A stretch of 64,000 nucleotides of DNA from Bicyclus anynana (lineage: Eukaryota > Arthropoda > Insecta > Lepidoptera > Nymphalidae): assembly GCF_947172395.1 (NCBI RefSeq), contig NC_069094.1, positions 5,818,292 to 5,882,291 on the forward strand. Direction: 5' to 3'. The notes under the pieces were generated by a model. The model ran no database searches and was not told the DNA's origin. It worked only from the letters and a program-made list of their open reading frames with translations. A program made the translations under genes and the position numbers. Numbering within the stretch: the first letter of the stretch is position 1; the number at the start of each line of letters is the position of its first letter. This document shows, in pieces, positions 12,488-25,900 of this stretch.

Positions 12488-12806
12488 ACCTTCACGCAAT
12501 GGTATGCGCGGTGGATTTACAAGACGGAAGTCCTGGGTTCGATCACCGGGTGGGCCGATTGAGGTTTTCTTAATTGATCCAGGTCTGGCTGGCTGGAGGC
12601 TTCGGCGGCGGCTAGTTACCACCCTACCGACAAAGACGCACTTCAAAGCGATTTAGCGTTACGGTACGATGTCGAGTAGAAACCGACAGGAGTGTGGATT
12701 TCATCCTCCTTCTAACAAGTTAGCCCGCTTCTATCTTAGATTGCATCATCTTTTACCATCAGCTGAGATTGTAGTCAAGGGCTAACTTGTAGAGCATTGA
12801 AATAAA
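12488..12806 (+). mobile_element. tRNA-derived SINE, family A (copy 2), 5'-truncated
   Basis: It begins within the tRNA-like head (CACGCAATGGTATGCGCGG), has the B-box-like GGTTCGATCACC and runs to CAAGGGCTAACTTGTAGAG. It interrupts the centre of the long inverted repeat, so it inserted after that structure formed. Confidence 0.85.
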
Positions 12807-13025
12807 AAATCCGTACACGAAATATTTTTGAATTATAGTCAGCGGCAATTTAAATGGAGATTTTAGATTATTTTTTTTTCATCGAGGTTTAATAAGACTT
12901 TTACTTTTAAAATATTTGAAGAAACCAATTGAGAAAAACGAAAAAAAAAATAATAATAATGTTTTTCTAATGTTACCCGGAGTCGAACTCAAGGATATTG
13001 TACCTTGGTACCACTATAGTACCAA

Positions 13026-13193
13026 TATTAATTCCAGTCAGTAAAATGACAAGTGCAACTGTCACTGTCATTTTACTAACTGAAATTAATAGTCGTACAT
13101 ACGATTAATCTTACTAATGATTATTAATTCTAGTCAGTAAAATGACATTCCAGTGACAGTTGCACTTGTCATTTTATTGACTGGAATTAATAA
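13026..13193. repeat. Small inverted repeat / MITE inside the right arm
   Basis: TATTAATTCCAGTCAGTAAA followed by ATGACAAGTGCAACTGTCAC faces its near-perfect reverse complement ending TTATTGACTGGAATTAATA. There is no counterpart in the left arm, so this is a later insertion or expansion. Confidence 0.7.
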
Positions 13194-13906
13194 TCGTACT
13201 ATAGTCCAAATAACTCTTACTGTCTGATATGATGCAAAATTTCTGGCGACTGAGTACATTTCTTTTAAATAATAACTAAAGATAATAGTAATTCTAAGTG
13301 TTTTAGCTAGTACGTCTCACCTTTATTTAATAATAATTCGGAACAATTTTCTAACTCTACTAGTAATTTATTTCCGCAACCAACACATCTTCTATGTCCA
13401 AAAGTCTTTGTACTGAAGTTTCGGCCCCTAGAAGGCCCCTAGCTTACTACCAATGATTAAATATCTAGGAGGATACGAAATAACAATGCTGTAGACCTTT
13501 ATGGGTGATTATTATATGCAACAGTGAAAATTTCGTTTTCAAAGTTAAAGTTCGTATATGGGGTTTTTTGTTTACCCTTTTGGAACTCGGATTTTGAATG
13601 GATATTACAGACACGTGATCTGCTAAAAAAAACTCAGACCAAAAAAATACGTACTTTATGACAACAATTACAATATCTATGGTCGCGTCGTTATCAATGC
13701 GAACGTCAAAATGACTGATTGTTATTGTCCATGATAACGTCTCTCCTGTCAGTTGAAAACAACGAACAAATAAATAGACATTGACTTGACGCACGTTCGT
13801 AGATTGAAGGCTAAAGTTACACCGATATATTTGCACTTGCAGATTCGCAGTCCAAGTTCTAAACAGAACCAGAGCGCGTGGCTATAGGGTTTTTGTTATA
13901 ATTAAA

Positions 13907-13914
13907 TATAAAAG
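13907..13914 (+). promoter_or_regulatory. TATA-like box of Gpdh
   Basis: TATAAAAG lies 52 nt upstream of the Gpdh ATG, leaving room for a start site about 30 nt downstream and a short leader. Position and match are good, but there is no expression evidence. Confidence 0.45.
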
Positions 13915-13965
13915 TTCCTTTTTTATTCTGTTTAATAAATATTAGTTCCTCGCATTTTTCTTAAA

Positions 13966-16900
13966 ATGGCTGAGAAACAAATAAAAAACCGTGTCTGCAT
14001 CGTCGGTTCAGGGAACTGGTAAGGTTTCAGTCACACATAGCATAAAGTCCTATCGCAGATACTTTGTTTACCATGACCTTAGTAGGAAAAGAATGATGAC
14101 ATAACAAGTACAAAAACAGTGTTTTATAAATTGATTAACAACACATAAGCTAATTATTTAAAAAAAATGCAAATGATTTACTAGCAGTAAAACAGAAAAA
14201 TGCCAATTTAGTTTTCCTATTCACTTAAATTTAAGTTCTTTACTTGTAAAGAAATCAACATCAGTATGTTAGCAGTCTGATCATGACAGTAAGTAAATGG
14301 ACTATATTTTGTCTGTAGCTACAGAAGTATGAAGAAAAGTTTATTTTTTGTACTAGGGGTTCAGCTATTGCTAAAATAGTGGGGCGCAATGCAGCACGCC
14401 TTGCTAATTTTGAGGACCAAGTGACTATGTGGGTGTTTGAAGAGATGATTGAAGGAAAGAAGTTGACAGAAATCATAAATGAAACCCATGAGAATGTTAA
14501 ATATTTACCAGGACACAAATTGCCTCCTAATGTTGTAAGTACAATTTTATTAAATAGTACTGGTCACCCATGATTAAGTTTGTGTAGATAACATTGACAA
14601 ACTATACATATATAAGCCTCCTTCCCCTTGTATTGCCCTATTTAATGCTGAAATCAGCTGTAAAACCCATTGCTTATGCAATAGGATAATGATTATCTAT
14701 CTAAGCATACAGATTGCAAGTGATTTTGTTTAATTTTAATTAAAATAAACTATTTTTTATTAATATAATTACACCTATAGTCCACAACTTTAGGCTTTTT
14801 ACACAACAATATCACTTCTCAAAAAGGTTCTTTTAGGGCGACACTTTTCGTTTCGATTCACATACATTGTATTTTTAATAATAAGCTTTACGGCTCTGGG
14901 TTCTAGCCCTTTTGAGCCCGGATTCACAAACAATAAATTAATTATCTCGGACCAATAATAGAAGGACCTACCTCGCAAGACGTTACCTCTCTGTCAAAGA
15001 ATCAACGATCTATCTATATAGAGCGGGGCATTTAGAAGTGTTTGTAAAATCGGCTGGGATAGTTGAGCGGCTAACGCGTGTAAAAAAACTAACAAACGCG
15101 TTAGATTGTTCGATTGTATCGATGTTTCATTGTTGTAATCGTTTTCGTCGTCTAAAAAACTCCCTAAATATTCCGGTTTGTGTAGTAAGTAGTTCAATGG
15201 CATGAAAAACGGCCAACAACTTCTAATTCAGTAAAAGATGACGTGACGTTCAATTTGAAAATATTTCTATTTTATTTTTGTTATTCTTTACATGTTAGCC
15301 CTTGATTTCAGTCTCACCTGATGGTAAGTGATGATGCAATCTAAGATGGACGGTATGATTTCTACACGACATCATACCGGAACGCTAAATCGCTTAGCGG
15401 TACGTTTTGTAGGTAGGGTGGTAACCAGCCAGACCTGGCACAATTAAGAAATTCTCAATCGGCCCAGCCGGGGATCGAACCTAGGTCCTCCGTCTTGTAA
15501 ATCCACCGCGCGTACCAGTGCGCCACGGAGGTCGTCAAAAACATAATTATAATTTATAATAAATTTGTAATAAAAACAATATCTAAAAGAAAAACGAACG
15601 AACAGAACATCGATCCATTAATTTAACGTTCTGTGTACAGATTATATTATTCTTGTTAAATATTTTATTATTTATTCTTGTTAAATATTTTCGATGACTG
15701 AGTTTACCTCGTCCCTTTCAAAAAACGACAGACAATTTTGTTGCTGCATTTGGGTGCGATGCATTTCCATTTCTAATTCCTCTATGTTAAATATATAGAG
15801 TTTGCACAAAAACAATACAAACGACATAAAAAGAACCCAAGCAGACATGAGTCACAAACCATTATAAAAAATAAAGATATTGAGTTTTATGGGTATTAAA
15901 TGTGCATTTATAAAATTAAATAATAACTTTAATAATTTTTATAAATGTCGTATTTTCATATCAAAAGAAGATGTTGTCTTTTATTTTAATGTGAATTTTA
16001 CCTTTCATTTATTGCAGAAATACCCTATACTATGATTAATTTTTTGATTTTGTGTTATTAAGTGAAAGAAGATTTGACATTTCACACACACACACTTCAC
16101 AACACAAAACACTACTTTATTTGTTGTCTGTGACTAATACTCCTACCTCACAGTATTCGTTAACTAAATCCAGACTGTTGTGCGTATTTTCTTCCTTTGT
16201 AATTTTTATTATTTCGTTTTGTTCTCGTTTCGTTGTTGTTGTTAATTATTGTTTATTTGTTGTTTGTTTTTCGCGCGTATCTTGTATGTATTATTTATTA
16301 CCTCATATCTTCGAAACCGCTGAACGGATTTACGTAATTCAGATATCCTTAGATTTGTTTTAATAACCCAAGTGTTCTTAGATAGGTGAAATTAAAAAAA
16401 AACCAACAAGACGACTGTGAGATGCTATAGAATCGAGGTGATTTTTTTTTAAATATTGCAACAAGGGAATCAAATTCAAGGGCTTTTTGTGAGAATTTCA
16501 AAATGGTATATAATGGCCAACAAAAAACTACAATTAGAAAAACGTTATTTATTAATTGTATATACATAATACGCGAGGCGGACGACTATAAGGTTTATGA
16601 AGTGTAGTTATAAAATACCTTAAATAGACTAAATTAAATATATTGATTATAAAACTCGACATGTGCGAGTCGGATTCGCCCACCGAGGGTTCCGTAGATT
16701 TTTTTGAATATTTACTTATCCTCGGTTGGACGTAGGTATACACTATCGTACTTTGTAACAAACGTAACAAATAAATCCGAAATTCACCATCTATCTAACT
16801 AAAAATTATGAAATAAAATAATTAAATAAACGAATAACCCGACTGCATAAATGATACAAAAACTGATTAAACTAAAGTGGGGACCTATTAAAAAATGTAG

Positions 16901-19900
16901 ACGTAAATCATTATATTCAATATAATAGGTCCCGACTGTTTTCTAATTTTTTTCTACACTTCTGGACTGAGCTTGTTTTTTTTCTTTTCAGTTTTTGTAT
17001 CATATAGACAGTCGGGTTTTTTAATTGTTTAATTAATTAATTAATTAATTTTATTTAGTTTAGTACGAAAATGAGTGAAGCGGAGCCTGGTACTAGCCGG
17101 AGCAGTTATTCCGCATTGCTATCGTTTCCGTCACCAAAAAAGAAACGTAGGAAGCAATCACCCTTATCGTCCTCCGAGAAAACCGTTTTGATTAATGTGT
17201 TTAAATATGTCGAGGATACCTTATGCTTGCTTATACATAATAAAAAACAAAACTATAAGGGTTCTTTATTGACTACGGAACCCTGAATATAAGTGAAACA
17301 TTATCTGTTAGATAAATAACAGGATATAGGAATATAGAATAAAAAAAATATTGGTTATCAAAGGAAGTTTTATTTCATGACAATATTCGTAAACAATGCT
17401 GTAGTAAAATGTTGAGCACTCCTGAGTCAGCTGTTTTTGTTTATTTACATTGTTTAAAATACCTACCCGATCTGACTATAAGTTTTAAAACCCCATCACA
17501 CAACCATTTTATTATTATAATTATGTATAATTTTATTTTTTCTTAGAAATTAATAAAATGAACTATAATATAATTTTATCAGTTACACTTAAATCTGAAT
17601 ACCAAACAATCATGTCATTATAAAATTATTCTGTAATTTCATAATTTGGGTCGTAAGGTATGAGTATAGATAAATATAATATTTATTTATCTTATTTTGA
17701 TAATGATCTTCAGATGATAAGAAATAATTACCTTTTACATGTACAGAATATAGATAAAATAAACAATAAATATGAGTAAACAATTTTTTTTTTGTATGTA
17801 TTTTTTAATAGTATCTTTTTTAAATGGCTTGTGGTTATTTTCCTCAATGGAAATACATACTTTATAACAAAAAAGTGTAAGAGAAAAGACTAAAACGAAC
17901 CATGCTATTTAAAATTTGTTTACATTTATTTGACTGACTAAAGATATCTAGAACAAGAACATTTATGGCACATGACAAAGTAAATGATTGGCAACAGAAG
18001 CACATGCTCAGCATGTGCTGTCTATTTATACATTACTTCCCAACTGGAACATTTTCAATGCCATTGTTACACACTGGTTTTTGTAAAAGTAATATGCAAA
18101 TTGCAAAGATTCATGAAATACAGGGGGATTTTATTTTTGTTAGGAATTTCATTAAATACAGGTGGTTAGGAATTTCCATTATATTGTTATTAATGTATTT
18201 AATAAATATTGTTAATATATATTTTTTTAAAAAGAATTTTTGCCATATCTTTTTGACTGGAAAGACTGTATTAGTAGTGGGTATGACAATAGACCAATGG
18301 GGCGGGGATTGAACCATCACCCCTATGGTTTTTGGCAAGTCTTTGTGTATATCATTGGGATTTGATGGCACATGTAATATACTTGTCATCAGAAAAATCA
18401 AAACACTTCAGTTTTTATGGTTTAATTTAATGTGTAAATATTTTATGATTTATTTCATTTAATTTTAGCAGATAAACATTAGGATTTGAAAACCTCATAT
18501 TATTCACTATTAAATTTAGTTGACTTTCTGAAAATCCTTACAAAACGTAAACTTGCAAAAAGTTTAAATTTTTCTGATAAAGAGGTGTATTTTTATTGTC
18601 ACGCTTCAAAAACATATTAAAACATTCTAAATTCTGATTACTTTCTATGTCAGCATAAAAGTACAATTTTGTACTTCCAATTTGAGCTACAAAGAAAGCC
18701 TTTATGAGGTAGTGGAATAAAAACTTATCCTTATATCCAACAGGTTGCCGTACCGGACCTAGTGGATGCAGCTAAAGATGCAGATCTGTTGATCTTTGTT
18801 GTGCCTCACCAGTTTGTTCGCACAATATGTTCAACCCTATTGGGCAAAATAAAGCCCACAGCAGCTGCACTTTCACTTATAAAGGTAAGTTTTTTTTTTA
18901 TTTTTGATCGGTTATAGGCAATCTATTTCAGGAAATTTGTTTGTCATTTGAATGTAGTGTTAAAATTACAGTCTGAATATGTTTGTGTGTGTAAAGTGAA
19001 TGAGTTTCAGGCTTCCAAAAGTAAACATACTACTTATATCGTATATTATAAACATTTTGTAAGTGGTTAGGCAAAATTACAAAAATTTACGAGCCTCAAT
19101 TATTAGGTCAGTATTAATCTGTATGGAGTAAATTATTATAGACTTGATTATAGAATGTAGAAAGTCCCTTGGCAACATAGTTAAGTTCTTAATGAAATAA
19201 GTGACAACTAATTCATACAACCAAAGCAGGGTTTGCCAACCTTTCGCCGTTCACGTGCGTAACGAAAACCTTGAGCGTGACGCGACGCCTAAAAATATTT
19301 ACGTTACTGTTGTCTAGACGACACATAAAGTAGTGCGAACCTTGACCTTAACAGGCAAAACTATTTTGTGTAGTTTGTGCCAATTTCTGAATGTCACACA
19401 ATAGTAGCGTGCCATGGATTTGTCACCTTTGTTTTTGTATTGTATACTTTTGCATACTCTTGTCTTTTACGAATAATATGCCTTGCTTGGTGGTTGCAAA
19501 TTAGAAAGGTATTTACATCAAATTGCCATAGCTGGTTATTACGTAATCTACGACCTACATACTTAGTTATATTTCATCATAATCAACCTATTTTAACGGC
19601 CCACTACAGGAAAGGCGATAGCTTAGATCCACCACGCTGCGCCAATGCGGCTTGGCGGGCTCAGGTTATGTTGTTAATGTTATTGATGACCTGGCCCGAT
19701 GACTTAATGTGCTCTCGTGCTCGCGGCATGGAGGTATACCACCTTACACCACCAACTTCCCCACTTTGGGCTGACAATTTTAAAAAAAATCTTGGAAATT
19801 TAATTAATAAATAAATAATAGTATTGCGAAAATTACATTCAATTAGGAACCTAAAACTTATTAATGACTAGCGGATGCCCGTGACTTCGTCCGTCCTTAG

Positions 19901-22900
19901 ACTTTTACTCCAGACTCTTTAATCCAGCTCTTACATTAGTATACTTGGAAAAATGGAGTAACTTTGCCCGTTTTCCCAACATTTCCCTTCACTGCTCTGC
20001 TCTTATTGATCGTAGCGTGATGAAAAGTATACTATAACCTGCCCAAGAGTATGAAGAATAATTGTACCAAGTTCCGTTGAAATCCATCGAGTAGTTTTTG
20101 TTTCTATAACGAACATACAGACAGACAGACAGACGAAAATTTTACTGATTGCATTTTTGGCATTAGTATCGATCACTAATCACCCGCTGATAGTTATTTT
20201 GGAAATATATTTCATGTACAGAATTGACCCCTACAGATTTATTATAAGTTTAGATTGCATATTAGACAAAAAACCTTTCGGAATCTTGTAAAGCAATGAA
20301 TGTATAACGCGAAATGGTCTTGGCAGGGCTTCGACATCGCGGAGGGCGGCGGCATTGACCTCATCTCGCACATCATTACGAGATGCCTGAAGATTCCGTG
20401 TGCAGTTCTAATGGGTGCCAACATTGCTTCCGAGGTGAGTACATTGACACAAATCCTATCCCAGCGATCTACAGCAAAGGCTACGAGAACATTTCCGCGA
20501 TTTGTTCAAGTTTGCGACCTAACGAATCTATTTTTATTAATTTGATTATGATTAGAATAAACGCTCTAACATGTAGCATCAGTTTTGGTTTGTCAAAACA
20601 AATGAGTTTGCCAAGACAAAAATCCAAAGCCAGTTTGTCTTATTTAGTTCTTATAGGGTAACATTTGGACTTCATCATCAGATCAGCTACAGTTGCTAGA
20701 ATGAAGACAGGTAGATAGATGAGGTGGTACCATAGATTTGACCAGACCAGACCATTGGCTAGTGAATATAAAAAATTTGATTCCAAAGAACGTCGTTTTA
20801 ATTAAATTTTTAAGGCCAAGTTAAATTGTTTAAAAATAAATTACCAGGAGCCATAGTTAGTGTAAATCGTATATTCTTTATTTTTTATTCTTTTATAGTG
20901 CTGTACCGAAGGAATAATATACAGGGTGCTGGCGAGATGCTCCCATAACTTCAACAAAAATTAATTCAATATGTTCAAGGAACATGTGTTCTAAAATGAA
21001 TATTTTTGGAGTAAATAATATTTCCTTTGTAAATAGATCTTAAAATATATCCCTTATACGCATCCTTATAATAATGACGTAACCAAACTCAAAATGCAAG
21101 GATAGATAAAGGCGTGTGTTACATGGACGTCGGATTTATTTGAATTACTTTGTATGAAAACATAAAAGTTTTTATTTTTAGTTAAAAAATATTAGTTACG
21201 CAGTTTGGCTCCTATAAATGGACTCGTCAACACCTTGAACTTATGGGAAATACGGTATATATGTATATTTATGATACACATGTATGATTTAAACAGAATG
21301 CCTGATATGCATGCATATTAATGTTTTAGATTATGCACAAATACTCGTATCACTCTCCAATGGCATCAAGTATCTGTAAATATAATAACAAAAGATATTT
21401 ACGTATTATAAAATAATTAAAAGTTATATCAATAATCACAATATTATATTAATTACAGTAATTATTCAGTGTCTAAATGTTTTAAAAAATTATGAAGGTC
21501 ACCATCCGACAGCGTTTAACGTTCTACAAATTCCTATTTAATGCCTTTCATTTTTTTTAAGCAAACTGAGAAAAGTATTTGACCTTGCTTAACTTTAATT
21601 AGTGATACTCGCATTAATCTTAGGTAATTTTGAGTACCTTTAATTATAATACCTGGTAATTTTATATCCAGAATTATAATTATAACCTTAGACCATTAAT
21701 AATGGTCTAAGATTATAACTAATAAGCCTAATTGCGAATAAATAAATACCTTATCAAAGCCGTCCATTTTAATTACGTTTCATCATCAACTTCATTCAAC
21801 ATCGTTAAGTTTTACTTTGTAACTTCAAAACTTATGTTTATATAATTTTTCTTTTTTTCTGGAAAAAGGAGCTGTACTCAAAATTTTCCTTGATTTTATA
21901 GTACAAGGAAAACCACTTTCACATCAAATCAGAAAATCACGGACATACGTAAAAAAAGTGTTAAAAATACTTTTTTTTGTAGTCTGATAAAATGTTTTTG
22001 ATGACTACAATCATATTATTGTAGTTAAATTCCTACTATCGGATGCCCACGATGTCATCAGCATGGAATTCTTTTGTTATAAATAACAATTTTTCTTAAA
22101 AATACTCCAATAATGAATATGAAACACACACACGCACAGACACATTTTTTCACGCTTTTAGTTTTAGATATACCGACTATGATTAATTTTAAATATTTTT
22201 CATTACGGCTTCTTATGGAAGAGCGGAGTTTTCTGTCACAGGAGTTTACAACTCTTAAAAGAAAACTCTAGCCTTTAATTATTTGTTACCGATTGATGTT
22301 TCCGAAATAAACTATTTTTATAAATACAAATTAGCCCTTGACTACAATCTCACCTGATGGTAAGTGATGATGCAGTCTAAGATGGAAGCGGGCTAATTTG
22401 TTTGTAGAAGGATGAAATCCACACCCCTTTTGGTTTCTACAAGACATCTTACCGGAACGCTAAATAGCTTGGCGGTACGTCTTTGTCGGTAGGGTGGTAA
22501 CTAACCGCGGCTGAATCCTCCCACCAGCCAGACCTGGATCAATTAAGAAAATCTCAATCGGACCAGCCGGGGATCGAACCCAGGACCTCCGTTTTGTAAA
22601 TCCACTGCGCATACCACTGTGCAACGGAGGCCGTCAACATACATACATCTAAAGCAGGGTTTGCCAACCTTTCGCTGTAGTAGTAAAAGTAGTTAGTAGT
22701 TCATAAGGGTTCCGTATTTTTCTTCTCCTAAAAACAAAAATATTGCCAGGTGGCGGAAGAAAAATTCTGCGAAACAACGATAGGATGCCGAGACGTGATG
22801 CTGGCCCCGATGATGCGCGACATCATTCAGACGGAGTACTTCCGGGTCGTTGTGGTGGATGACGAGGACGCAGTAGAGATATGTGGCGCTTTAAAGGTAA

Positions 22901-25900
22901 CATTTCATCATCAACAACCCATATTCGCCTCACCCTTGAGCACGAGTCTCCTCTCAGAATGAGAGGGGTTTGGCCAATAGTCCACCACTGTGGCCCAATG
23001 CGGATTTGTAGACTTCACACATGTAAAGAATTAAGAAAAATCTTAGGTGCGCAGCTTTCCTCATGATGTTTTTCCTTCATCGTTTGAGACACGTGATATT
23101 TAATTTCCTAAAATGAACATAATGGAAAAGTTGGAGGCGCATGCCCGGGACCGGATTCGAACCTACACCCTTCGAATCGAAGGCAAAGGTATATCCACTG
23201 GGCTATAGTCTCTAATAATTATTGGTTCTATTCTCTTTCTAAAAACGCATCGAAAATTGAAGAAATGTGTAGGTATGACATATCCGATTGATAAGTTGAT
23301 CACGTCACCTATCGATAACCCCCTTATATTTATTAGTTTACGAAACGTAAGCGTTTGTAGAAAGAGAATTGATGTCACTTTGCTACAACCGTTTAATCCG
23401 TTAGTTATAACTATACATATCAGAAACTAGCGGAACAGGTCTATGACGTCACAACACAATGGTAAGTTATATTATTGTTAAAACAATACATACTACACTA
23501 AAGAACCATTACATGTAGAATATTATGCATGAAGGACTCGTTATAAAAATACCGCAATTCAATTTTGTGATTTAATAACTTAGATAATTAAATTATTGTT
23601 TTTACTATTAATATATTTGATTGAGATTGAGATATGAGATATTTAATGTTCCTTATGCTAGATGTCGGTTTTTATAAATCTTGTTTTGTACTTATTGATA
23701 ATTTTTCGTTCATAAATAGTTTGATTTTAATGTACTTTTCGGTAATAGAGATAAGATAGAAAACTATATTACACAACAATATCAATATTTAGTCTTTCAC
23801 GATAATGAAATTTTCTTAGGGCCAACTCATACAAGCGAATATTAAACCCACAACTGATAACTAACAGTTCATTTTGTATAGCCGGCAATGCCACAGAGAG
23901 AAAAACACATTTTTATTTTTAAAAGCTGATTTTGAAGATTATGTTCGTTGTAGCCGTTGTAGCTAGATCAGAGGTTCCCAACCTTTTTTTTCTCATAGAC
24001 CATTTTCTAATTTAACTGTATTTGGTGGACCCCCTGCTAAATTTCTATCCAAAACTCGACAAAACGTGTGATAAGAATTACCTACCTTTGACAATTTTCG
24101 TTGCAGCCAACACGAAATAACAGTTTAAACAAAAATTGTAAAAAATTATTAATTAATAATTAATTGATTGTGCTGTGAGTGGATGAATACTGATTTTTAT
24201 TCAGTGATGATAACAATTCAGAATTTGCCTGACAACTATTTTATTTTTGATCCACCGCTGACGTTTGAGAACGAAATAGTTGACTCGATTTATTTTTACA
24301 CCCACGGTAGATAAGAGACAGCTGTGCTAAATATATGTTGATACGATGCAGTAAACGCTGCTAACATTATCTATACTAATATTATAAAGCTTGTTTGTTT
24401 TTTTGCTTAAACTCAGGAATACCTACTAATCTGAATTCTTTCAGTGTTAGATAGCTCATTTATCGAGGAAGACTATAGGCTATATATTATCACGCTAAGA
24501 TCAATAGGAGCGAAGCACCAATGAAGAATGTTTCAAAATCGGGGATTTTTTTCCTATTGAGAGATTGGAACACTGCGTGCGCTGCCCAGTTTTTCACGGG
24601 CGTCTGCTAGTTAGTCATAAGTCGGAATTTATTATAAAAAAACTTACTACCAAAGCTAACCGTAGTCTGATTCTATTCAGAAAGCAGACAAGACAAAAGA
24701 GAAATTGTTTTGGAAAATAATTGCTACAATTTGTAATTTAGAATTGTACGGTACTACAACTTGATTTTAATTGAATATACCTACTAACAGATTTCTCAAA
24801 ATCATCATATCATACTAATATAATAAAGCTGAAGAGTTTGTTTGTTTGTTTGATTGAACGCGCTAATCTCAGGAACTACTGGTCCGATTTGAAAAATTCT
24901 TTCAGTGTTAGATAGCCCATTTATCGAGGAAGGCTATGGGCTATATATTATCCCCGTATTCCTACGGGAACGGGATCCACGCGGGTGAAACCGCGCGGCG
25001 TCAGCTAGTACTTTATATAACCGTAGGTATTTGATTAAGTTTTCCCACTTCTTTGATCGGCCATCGATTGGCTCTGGCCAATGAGACGTTGCAATTAGGT
25101 ATTTTAGTGTAGCGATAAGCGATTTCACAATCTATCAATATACGAATGTTTCATTACAACTAATAACTCATATTGATCCAGTGGTTATTCAGTTCTCTAT
25201 CATAAGGTCAGCAGGTTAACATCTATCTCTTAGCTTCGCTAAGCTGTCAGTGAGGTTTTATATATAGAATATACGGCCAGTATCGCACCTAAATTAATGA
25301 TCAAAATTATCTGTCATTTTCTTAAGACAACGAGATTAGATACATTTTTTACACCTTATTTGGCCCTTTTTTTACACCATTCAACTACACAAAAAGATTA
25401 CGGAGCTTATAACCGTCGAACACGATTACAACTGTGAAACATCGATACTTTATAGACAGTTTTTATAATCGCATTCTTAGGTATGCAGATTGAAGGTTTC
25501 CTCATGATGTTTTCCTTAACTGTTTGAGACACGTGATATTTAATTTCCTAAAATGCACACAACTTAAAGGTGCATGCCCCGGGCCGGATTCGAACCCACA
25601 CTACCTACTGGGTGATCACGGCTCACGATGATCATATAGTTTGACAGAAAAGTAACGTCTAGCGAGGCAGGTCCTATACAATAATTGGTCTGAGGGTTGT
25701 GTGTCCATCTTTAGGATTAGGAAAACTAAGGTTGCTGATATATTCATTTATTTATTTATTCGGAAGCCAACGTTGTATACAAAAAACTTATGACTAATTA
25801 AACATAACATGCATTAAAAAAATAATATGCTACATTGTACACCCCACTTACAGGCTAACTCAACATGCGTTAAATTTTAAGAAAATTCTGAATTTACCAT

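Larger units (their letters stand above)
12044..13432. repeat. Long inverted repeat (fold-back element), about 1.4 kb
   Basis: The left arm (about 12044-12470) reads GAAAACTTCAGTACAAA, TTGGACATAG, CAGACAGTAAGCG, GAGTTCGACCCCGGGTAA, CCTCGATGAAAAAAAA and AAATTGCCGCTG in order. The right arm (about 12805-13432) contains the reverse complements in reverse order. A family A SINE (12488-12806) and a small MITE-like inverted repeat (13026-13193) interrupt the structure. Each arm carries a tRNA B-box-like GAGTTCGACYCCGGGTAA, so it may be two head-to-head SINE-like copies or a fold-back DNA transposon. No transposase is present. Confidence 0.8.
11774..13965. promoter_or_regulatory. Divergent intergenic region, MIC13 / Gpdh
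   Basis: Most of this 2.2 kb is a long inverted repeat (12044-13432) with a SINE in its middle. The 530 bp nearest Gpdh and the 270 bp nearest MIC13 are the remaining unique sequence. A TATA-like box at 13907 points towards Gpdh. An open frame of 123 codons on the minus strand at 13465-13836 shows no recognisable domain and is not called as a gene. Confidence 0.4.

Noticed and set aside
13465..13836. Minus-strand open frame of 123 codons upstream of Gpdh
   Set aside because: No recognisable domain, low-complexity hydrophobic make-up, and it lies between the inverted repeat and the Gpdh promoter. No splice or start context supports it.
17965..18312. Plus-strand frame of 115 codons in Gpdh intron 2
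   Set aside because: It crosses into a family C SINE and is otherwise AT-rich intron; no homology recognised.
19377..19814. Plus-strand open frame of 145 codons in Gpdh intron 3
   Set aside because: The translated block around CCCACTACAGGAAAGGCG is a dispersed repeat (similar to 62870-62960) and the product shows no domain.
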